A DNA stretch of 64,000 nucleotides from Bolinopsis microptera (lineage: Eukaryota > Ctenophora > Tentaculata > Lobata > Bolinopsidae): positions 12,923,453-12,987,452 of the forward strand of contig NC_087084.1 in assembly GCF_026151205.1 (NCBI RefSeq), read 5' to 3'. The first letter of the stretch is position 1. Every line of letters starts with the position of its first letter. This document shows, piece after piece, positions 25,978 to 33,184 of this stretch. The translations under genes and the position numbers were made by a program. The notes beneath the pieces are model-generated. The model had not been told where the DNA came from. It saw only the letters and a program-made list of their open reading frames with translations, and searched no databases.

Positions 25978-27486
25978 GGCCAGAGGGGGGGGTAAACGCT
26001 CAAAAATTTTTACAAAAATATCATTCTTTAAATAAATTCATTTTTTGATGACAAAAGTTTTGCTGCCATTCACATATTTGTAACTGCTTAACTTTTTTTG
26101 ATTAATGAGGTTAACCGATTCTTACAAAATTAGGGTTGCAACGTTGAGGTTACTAAAATTGAGGTTAAGATTTTATTTTACTCCAAGATTTTTTGTTATT
26201 TCGGTCAGCAAATGTTAACTCTGAATTCTAGGTTCATAATTGTCAGTAAAAACGCTATCTAAACGTTTATAAATGAGGTTAACCTCTTAATTTAGGTATA
26301 GCGAAAATAGATAAGACGATAGGGTTGTTATTTTTATCGTAAGATTACGACATACAAATTTCTAAATAGATGTAGTGCTGATTCACTTAATTTTATCTCG
26401 AGAAAGTGTTGAAAATGAGGTTAACCATCACACTTGGTATTTTAAGAATTATTTACATACGATTCTTACTTTTGTTATGTACCACAATATCACAGTGAGG
26501 TATCTATTTGTATTACAATGCCTCAAATATTATCACGTGACAAAGGTGATTTGGAATGACCATGTTTAAGTAGAAGAGTTCACCCGTAAATGGCTCAAAA
26601 ATGAGGTTAACCTCTCATTTGTTGAATATTGGGCCAGTCAATCACATGTTAACCTCAAAAACTTTATCGTTACACTGAGCAAATGTTTTATTACATGTAT
26701 AGCAATGTATTGATAAACCAATCCCAGTGTAATATGGTCTATAGCGAGGTTAACAATCATATTTTTACAACTATTACAAGATATCATGATCTAGTTAACC
26801 TCATTTTTAGACAAATTTTGGTTTATGATGTTGATTTTCCCAATATAAAGTATCTCAATGAAGATCTTTACACCTTAAAGCAAAAATTGTATGGAGACGC
26901 TACTAAATACGGAAAACAATGCACAATTTGAGATTTTGGCAGTGAAATGAAAACACCAAAACTCATTTTACTCGAAACGGTTTTTTTCATACCAAAATCC
27001 TTAACTTGAGAAGACTGGCCACATTCAGAAGCTGAAACTTGGCACAGGTGTTCTTTGGGGTGTTAGGCAAAAACGTTATGTTTTAGAATTTTGATTTTTG
27101 CCTTTGTTCTTGAAATATGAGGTTAACTTTACCCCAAATTCGAAATAAAATCGAATTTGGGTTAAAGTTAACCTCATATTTCAAGAACAAAGGCAAAAAT
27201 CAAAATTCTAAAACATAACGTTTTTGCCTTACACCCCAAAGAACACCTGTGCCAAGTTTCAGCTTCTGGGTGTAGCCAGTCTTCTCAAGTTAAGGTTTTT
27301 AAACTTTTTACAGTTTAAGTTAAAGGTTTACATGTAATTACAGGTAAACCTCAATATTTGGCGCGCGATATCTCAAAAACGCAAGGTCAAATTTCGGTCC
27401 GGTTTTTTTCTTCTTGTTCGTCTCCAGCAGCTCTGATCAAATATGTGAAAACTGGAAAAACGAATTTTACCCCCCCCCCTCTGGCC
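25978..27486. mobile_element. 1.5-kb non-autonomous TTAA-flanked transposon (piggyBac-type signature)
   Basis: The insert lies between two TTAA tetranucleotides (25974-25977 and 27487-27490). It has terminal inverted repeats GGCCAGAGGGGGG..GTAAA at the left end and the complement at the right end. Removing insert plus one TTAA brings the two halves of pol into phase, which proves a precise target duplication. TTAA targets are typical of the piggyBac superfamily. No transposase is seen, so it would depend on enzyme supplied elsewhere. Internally it carries at least nine GGTTAAC-type motifs in both directions (TGAGGTTAAC and its complement) and a very large hairpin. Confidence 0.88.
26999..27295. 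repeat. Near-perfect 145-bp inverted repeat (giant hairpin) inside the transposon
   Basis: The left arm (26999-27143) starts CCTTAACTTGAGAAGACTGG and the right arm (27151-27295) ends with its complement; a 7-nt loop AATAAAA separates them. The arms differ at only a few positions. A transcript would fold into a long double-stranded RNA. Confidence 0.92.
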
Positions 27487-28319
27487 TTAAAGCCATCGGA
27501 TCAACAGAAATTGAAATCTTTACACCCCGACAAGGAACAGAAACTTCTAAATGAAAAGAGGAGAGAGTTTGTGGATAATCAAGACGTCTGGATTCAAGCT
27601 ACTAACGATAAGACTTGGGAGAAAGCTAAGATATTACAGAGAGTTGGTACGTCGAATGTATACGATGTGGTATACAGAAACCGAGTGATCCAGAAACACG
27701 CTGATTCGATAAAAGAGAGAGTAAAAGATGTGTTAAGAAGATCTACAACTGTACCGGACAATGATCACCAGGTTAGAGTTGTGCCGTTTGTACCTGTTGT
27801 GGAACCTGTGTTATCTGAGATTGCTGGACCAGTAGTAAGTCCATTGGTTGTGAGTACACCTGAATCTGTGATAACAGCTGAACCAGTTTTTAGAGAACCT
27901 GATATTTTAACCGATAGTTTACCTAGTAGAAGTTCTGATATTTCGAATAGAGAGAATGTAAACAGTACACCAGTTAATGTTGATAATCGTAATGTGACAG
28001 ATGATATTATACCGTTACGTGTTAGTCTTCGATCTAAGCCGAAAGTTGATTATAAGTTACTTGCTGGTTTCAAGAAAACAGCATGATGAACTTAAGAGTT
28101 GTTTTTAAAATATTTAGTCCAGTATGATAATTGTTCACTGGCAGTGAAATAATTGTTTTTGATGATTTGGTATTTACTTTATGTTGAGCGCGGAATTATT
28201 TTCAGAATACAGACTAGCCAGTTAGTAATCTTTTGTACGTGCGCGGCTTATTTTAATATATAATTTAACACGAGGTATATAATTTAATCTTTGTTGTTTA
28301 TGTCAAGTGGTTTGAAAAT

Positions 28320-28330
28320 AGAAGGGGAGG
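28320..28330 (+). promoter_or_regulatory. Polypurine tract of the LTR element
   Basis: AGAAGGGGAGG ends immediately before the first base of the 3' LTR, the standard site for priming plus-strand synthesis. Confidence 0.8.
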
Positions 28331-28459
28331 TGTTATATATGGTAATTTATTATGTATTATTATGTAACTTATTTACTAATGTATATATTCCTTAGTCTCC
28401 TATGACCATAGTTGGTACAAGAATCAGTGGGTTTCATTTGTCAGATACAGTATATAAAA
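28331..28459 (+). repeat. 3' LTR, 129 bp
   Basis: Identical to the 5' LTR (TGTTATATATGG ... CAGTATATAAAA), followed by the CAAGT target duplication and the remainder of unit 7's spacer. Confidence 0.92.
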
Positions 28460-28490
28460 CAAGTGTAGTGGCCGTAATTTCATAACTTTC

Positions 28491-28608
28491 GGATACGGCC
28501 ATACTCGGTTGAATACACCCCATCTCGTTCGATCTGGGAAGTTAAGCAACTGCAGGCCGGGTTAGTACTTGGATGGGTGACCGCCTGGGAATTCCCGGTG
28601 CCGTATCC
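28491..28608 (+). rRNA. 5S ribosomal RNA, unit 7
   Basis: 118 nt, identical in its core to the internal copies, with helix I and TTTT terminator. It begins 31 bp after the 3' LTR, so its immediate upstream context is partly LTR-derived. The following satellite part has a C tract of only six to seven bases, far shorter than in other units. Confidence 0.95.
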
Positions 28609-29008
28609 TTTTGCAAATGATTTGTTAATTTCCTCATTTTTTGAGAGGGTGACCCTTTTTTAGGCAACGTGACCCCTAAAATGGCCCCCCCATTTCATCT
28701 GAATGGCCGGCCAAACTTGAGGAGAGGTCGGAACAGTGTCAAGAGCACTGTGATGTAGTGTGGGCAGCATCGAGCTGCATCTCCAACACGTCCAATTACA
28801 TCCCTTTTAAGGTGGCTAATGGGAAAGCCATTATGGGCAACATGAGATGGTCAGGTGACCACTTTGGCGTTAAATCATGCTATCTTGTGACCTCACGTGT
28901 CTCATTACTTGCCGCTCTGGAGGGTAGCAAGGAAATATTCTACAGATCCGAGCAAGGAAAGAGCTAGGTTGACATATAACCAGGCCTGGGACCACTCAAT
29001 GGGCAGTT

Positions 29009-29130
29009 TTAATACTTTCAACACTACTATCTAACAAATAATTTGAGGTAAGATTAAGTTCCAATGTGTAACTGGTTCTCTCCGGAGACCAGACCTAACA
29101 TCTTTTGGTAAGCCTTCCACAAGGAGGGCT
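29009..29130 (+). ncRNA. Spliced-leader RNA gene, unit 8 (variant)
   Basis: Exon 29009-29047 has one substitution (CTATCTAAC instead of CTATATAAC). The donor, middle stem, Sm-like site and terminal hairpin are kept. The upstream TATA-like sequence is changed (ATATAACC). It is the last unit of the array and differs from the others along its length, so it may be a decaying or a minor variant SL gene. Confidence 0.65.
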
Positions 29131-29350
29131 CTAATAAACGATTCAATAATAAAGATAAACAGAGTTCCCGGTGTTGTATCCCGACAGCCAGCTCCGAGTC
29201 ATGTCCTCTTAGCATGGTTTTGTGATCACAACCAAAAAGTAGCCAGCAATGTTGTTACAATCAAAGTGCTAATCGCCAGCCATAAAACTAATATTTGCAG
29301 GAACTGAGGAATTAATTATTAAATGTAGTGGCCGTAATTTCATAACTTTC

Positions 29351-29467
29351 GGATACGGCCATTCTCGGTTGAATACACCCCATCTCGTCCGATCTGAGAA
29401 GTTAAGCAACTGCAGGCCGGGTTAGTACTTGGATGGGTGACCGCCTGGGAATTCCCGGTGCGGATCC
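29351..29467 (+). pseudogene. 5S ribosomal RNA, unit 8 (divergent edge copy)
   Basis: The internal promoter region is intact, but the 3' end reads GTGCGGATCC instead of GTGCCGTATCC, which breaks helix I. Other differences are ATTCTCGG, and CTCGTCCGATCTGAGAAG where the array copies have CTCGTTCGATCTGGGAAG. The latter is closer to the general animal 5S sequence. A TTTT run follows. Confidence 0.7.
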
Positions 29468-29724
29468 TTTTGCAAATGATTTGTTAATTTCCTCATTTTT
29501 TGATGCGGCCTCAATGAAGGTGGGCGCCAAAACGTCAGAATATGGTTATTGGTTACCGAATAGTTTGATTAATACTAATAACTAGGGCCTAATATTCGGC
29601 ATTTGATAATAGAATACCGGAATTTCAAGTAAAATGTAAGTTCTTACCGCTATTATTCTTAGAATTGGAAACGTCTGAGGTCTGACAAGCTATACTCCTA
29701 TTCGCCTGGAATTATCAAACATTG

Positions 29725-29757
29725 CTACTACTACTATTAAAGAGTTAGTAGTAGTAG
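29725..29757. repeat. Trinucleotide hairpin (CTA)4 ... (TAG)4
   Basis: CTACTACTACTA and TAGTAGTAGTAG form a perfect 12-bp stem around a 9-nt loop, just before the start of LINE A. The 280 bp from 29504 to 29785 hold no other recognisable feature. Confidence 0.8.
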
Positions 29758-29785
29758 TAAACAGTTAGGTGAAAATTGAGAATTG

Positions 29786-30334
29786 AGATACTGTGTTATA
29801 TTGTGTGGGGTTAATGACCTGAAACAAACAGATGTAAAAAGCCAAAACGATATTGATATAATCTACAACCATCTAGTTTCAAAAATTGCCCAGATTCAAT
29901 CTATTAATCCGGGTGTGCATGTATATGTTTGTCCAACAATTCCTTCTAAACGTGCTGATTTAAATAGAAAGCTTATATACTTTAACAGTTTGATTCGATG
30001 TAGGCTGCTCCCGTCCAATTTTGGTGTCAGTTATGTGGATGGATTTGATGAGTTCTGTGATAGGGATGGTCTCCTTGACCGCTCTCTCTCTCGCGACCTC
30101 AACAAATACCAAAAACCGGACTTCCTTCACCTCAACTGGAGGGGACTAGCAAAGTTAGGTCAATTTATTCGTAACACTGTTCTTCTCAGGATTAACGGTG
30201 GTATCGACAAAAGGAAGAGGAGGTCCACAAGGGTAGACGATAGATCCTACAGGGATGCGACTGCTGGAAGAGAAACTGGTCCTGTTGTTCCTGCTGCTGC
30301 TAGTCAGGGTCACGTGGATGGTTACCAACCATGA
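29786..30334 (+). pseudogene. LINE A ORF1, C-terminal half (SGNH esterase part)
   Basis: The product keeps the GVNDL block, the PDFLHLN block with the Asp and His of the catalytic triad, and the basic tail (KRKRRS). It lacks the GDS serine block, the AlkB-like part and the PHD finger present in LINE B. It is about 88 percent or more alike to B by eye. Its stop codon overlaps the ORF2 start as ATGA (30331-30334), a layout seen in elements that couple the two ORFs by termination-reinitiation. Confidence 0.85.
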
Positions 30335-32949
30335 CTCCCCTCATTAAGGAGGTATGTCCTGTCTGTTCTAAGAACATAGTCATCGGCCAAACAATAGTTG
30401 AATGTTTTCACTGTGACTGCATAATGCACCATAAATGCTATCGCAAATCAAATCCAAATAGCCAATCTAATGAGTTTTACTGTACTCGTTGTATCCATTT
30501 AGACAAGGTTAAATACAACCCATTTAAACTACTCACTGACAATGACGACGACGACAACAACCTAGACGAATACACAACCAAAATCTCAAATACTTTAAAT
30601 GATTGTAACTCATACACTGCATCTGACCTTACAAATATTCTCTGCAACCAAGTAAAGAAACAATCATCTATTCTCTTTCAAAATATTGATGGAAATAAAT
30701 CAAATTTTGACAACCTTGCCATTGAAACCTGTAGGTACAAAACAAAATTCTCCGTAATAGCCCTAGCTGAAACCAACACTGGAAAAGAATTAAGCAATCT
30801 ATTTCAGCTCGACGGTTATAATAGTTACTATCAGGACACAGCACCTAACAAACAAAAGGGCACTGGAGTAGCCCTTTATGTTGACGATAAATTAAATGCT
30901 ACTGTAATTGAGAATATATCACAAGTCACAGAACATCTAGAAATACTTGTCTTATCATTAAGTAACGAAGATCAACCTGTTAATGTAGGTGTTTTGTATC
31001 GTCCACCAAGTGGCTGTATTTCCCAAGCTCTAGTTGAACTTTCTAACCTTCTTGATCACATGCCGAAGTTTAGCTATCTAGCTGGAGACTTTAATATCGA
31101 TCTTCATGATAAAGATAACAAAAATGTTCAAAAATATGAAGAAATATTATTCAGTAAAGGATTTTGTCCGTTAATATCGATTGTTACCCACGAAAAACCA
31201 GGCTGTAAAGCATCCTGCATAGACAACATTATTACTAACGATATTGAGAATGTGATTACTTCAGGCACCCTAAAAGAACGAATAACTCATCACTCACCTA
31301 TTTTTAACACATTTAACTGGAATGTTGAAGTCAACTCTGAAAAAACTTCTTTTAAACAATATTACGACTTCTGTCAATCAAATGTTAACGGCTTCCTAGT
31401 GGATCTTGAAGATGAGCTTAAAACTAAAACAATCCATAACTTTACTGAATTCCATGACACTTACAAAAACTGCGTCGAAAAATCGTTTAAACTAGAGACC
31501 CCGAAAACGTATAAGAGAACTGTTCAGGTTAACCCTTGGATAACTCCCGGTCTCATTTGCTCAATTAATAATCAGCATAAACTGTACGAAAATTGGGTTG
31601 AGATAAGAAATAGAAAATGTAAACTCGGGGAAACTGATAACAAGGGCGGCATTTGCCAGTGCCCTGAATGCTCACTAAAACGTAGTCGCTACCTTATCTA
31701 CAAAGAATACAGAAAAGTCCTAAAGAAAACACGTCAAACTGTGAAAACAGAATACTTCTCTGGTAAATTTGCTGAAAATAGCGGTGATAGTAAAAAGACC
31801 TGGGAACTAATAAATCGTATAAGAGGTAAACGGCGGCGTGAAATAAAGCCGCTGTTCACCATAGACAACGTTAAGATAACAAATAGAAGTATCATAGCAA
31901 ACGAATTCAATAAATATTTTGTATCATTAGCCTCTGACCTAAATACCGCTTACAATGATCTTGGACAAATTAACATAAACAGTATACCTAGTTTCTATGA
32001 TTATCTACCGCTTTCAAACACTTCCAGCATTTACATGCATGACTGCACAACAGACGAGGTTAGCAAAATCATATCTGAACTTAAAAATGGCAAGGCAAGT
32101 GACATACCGATTCATGTAATTAAGCAGTCCTCTAAAATAGTTACTCCTTTACTCACTGTACTGTATAACGAATGTATGAAAGATGGCATATTTCCAGATG
32201 ACCTTAAAGTTGGAAGGATTAGTCCCATTTACAAGAAAGATAACCAGGAACTCCTTGAAAACTATAGACCTGTATCAACGCTAGCTGTGTTTGGTAAAAT
32301 ATTTGAAAAGATTATATTCAATAGATTATACAGCTTCTTTCATTCACAGAACTCCTTATATGAAAACCAGTACGGATTCCGTAAAAATCACTCGACCAGT
32401 TATGCCCTAAATTACTCAGTGAACCACGTAGAATCTTGCCTCAAGAAAAAACAACACGTTCTTGGAATATTTATTGATCTTAGTAAAGCCTTTGATACAA
32501 TATCACATGAAAAGTTACTGCATAAGTTAGAAAATTATGGAATCCGTGGAAATGCAAATAACCTTATAGCAAGTTACCTGTCGAACAGATACCAGTATGT
32601 CTCAGTATTAGGTGAAGAATCCGAGAAACTTCCAGTAGTCTATGGAGTGCCGCAGGGGAGCTGTCTTGGTCCCTTACTTTTTATTATTTATATTAATGAC
32701 ATCCGTAACTCATCAATTATAGGAAAGTTTATACTATTTGCCGACGACACTAACATATTTATAGAAGACACATGTGTCAAAAGACTATACGAAAAAGGAA
32801 ATGAAGTTCTATCATTTGTGTACAAGTATATGAAACTAAACTTATTACATATTAACATTAAGAAATGTTGTTTTATTCATTTAAACCCTCACGGGCCAAA
32901 GAGGAAGTAGAAAATGACGAGAACATACTAACTTTAAATAATGTAGTTA
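30331..32949 (+). pseudogene. LINE A ORF2, N-terminal part (zinc finger, endonuclease, RT)
   Basis: The frame starts at ATG 30331 with a C4HC3-type zinc finger. The AP endonuclease follows (ALAETNTG, AGDFNIDL, CIDNIITND, THHSPIF), then RT (FIDLSKAFDT, GVPQGSCLGPLLF, FADDTNIF). A one-base deletion near 32885, relative to LINE B, shifts the frame and gives a stop at 32908-32910. Homology then continues to the break at 32949. Its remainder is at 40274-41005. Confidence 0.88.
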
Positions 32950-32988
32950 TTAATACTTTCAACACTACTATATAACAAATAATTTGAG
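32950..32988 (+). other. Integrated spliced-leader exon at the 5' end of LINE B
   Basis: All 39 bases match the SL exon of units 1-7 (13738-13776 and copies). The match stops exactly at the splice donor: the SL genes continue GTAAGA, whereas here the sequence continues TGTTCAGG. No other part of the SL–5S unit is present. This is what reverse transcription of a trans-spliced LINE mRNA would leave. Confidence 0.9.
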
Positions 32989-33037
32989 TGTTCAGGAATG
33001 GTATGTTACAACTCCCCCGAAGGGGCGTACTAAGCTA

Positions 33038-33087
33038 AGGGTCATCTACACTCTATTAGGGTCATCTACACTTTACTAGGGTCATCA
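33038..33087 (+). repeat. 20-bp repeats in the 5' UTR of LINE B
   Basis: AGGGTCATCTACACTCTATT is followed by a second copy with two changes and by a partial third (AGGGTCATCAAC). The 5' UTR also contains a short inverted pair CCGAC/GTCGG around 33133-33147. Confidence 0.85.
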
Positions 33088-33184
33088 ACTCTGAAGTCCT
33101 AATCCCCTCCAAAACAAAACACTTAACGGGAGCCGACCCCAAGTCGGATCTATTTGGTCAGTATTACTTATATTTGATTTGAGA

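Larger units (their letters stand above)
21954..28086 (+). pseudogene. gag-pol polyprotein gene, split by a transposon
   Basis: The frame starts at ATG 21954, right after the LTR, where start codon and primer-binding site overlap. Gag ends in two CCHC knuckles (CNKCKLPGHIFKDC and CFKCKSMGHIKKNC, about 22692-22785). Then come protease (FDTGSSVAL), RT (VVDIAKAYNN; LPYGVSSSGAIFQ; active site CRIDDIIVS, with Arg where Tyr/Phe is usual), RNase H (DTDASSVGLGAVLSH), and integrase with an HHCC finger (HIGMCG ... CKTCDSC) and the DDE region (VHVDYAGPF, VSDNGTHFKN, GIVERFNG). The frame is cut at 25977 by an inserted transposon and reads into a short foreign tail ending at 26048. The missing C-terminus continues at 27491-28086 in the phase expected if the insert and one TTAA copy were absent. 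It is inactive as it stands. Confidence 0.92.
21825..28459 (+). mobile_element. Ty3/gypsy-like LTR retrotransposon inserted in SL–5S unit 7
   Basis: Two identical 129-bp direct repeats flank an internal region with gag-pol. The element is bordered by CAAGT on both sides (21820-21824 and 28460-28464), a 5-bp target duplication in the spacer sequence that reads ATTATCAAATGTAGTGG in other units. Identical LTRs indicate a recent insertion. Domain order in pol (protease, RT, RNase H, integrase) places it in the Ty3/gypsy group. No env-like ORF is visible between pol and the 3' LTR. The element is disrupted by a transposon at 25978-27486. Confidence 0.93.
13422..29503 (+). repeat. SL RNA–5S rRNA composite tandem array, eight units of about 880 bp
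   Basis: Each unit runs: the left part of the 176-bp satellite, a 200-bp upstream region beginning AAGGTGGCTAATGGGAAAGC, an SL-type RNA gene, a spacer of about 230 bp, a 5S rRNA gene, then the right part of the satellite ending in a C tract. Units start near 13422, 14300, 15181, 18549, 19427, 20305, 21190 and 28690. The array is broken by a LINE between units 3 and 4 and by an LTR element inside unit 7. The last unit (28690-29503) is the most divergent and the homology ends at about 29503 without a closing satellite part. Linked SL and 5S genes are known in nematodes, Hydra and Oikopleura. Confidence 0.93.

Noticed and set aside
26375-26931. Small frames inside the TTAA element as a possible transposase
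   Set aside because: They are short, AT-rich, without catalytic motifs, and overlap the repeated GGTTAAC motif region.
33179-33184. TTG as start of LINE B ORF1
   Set aside because: An ATG follows two codons later at 33185 and matches the conserved MATN start; a non-ATG start is not needed.
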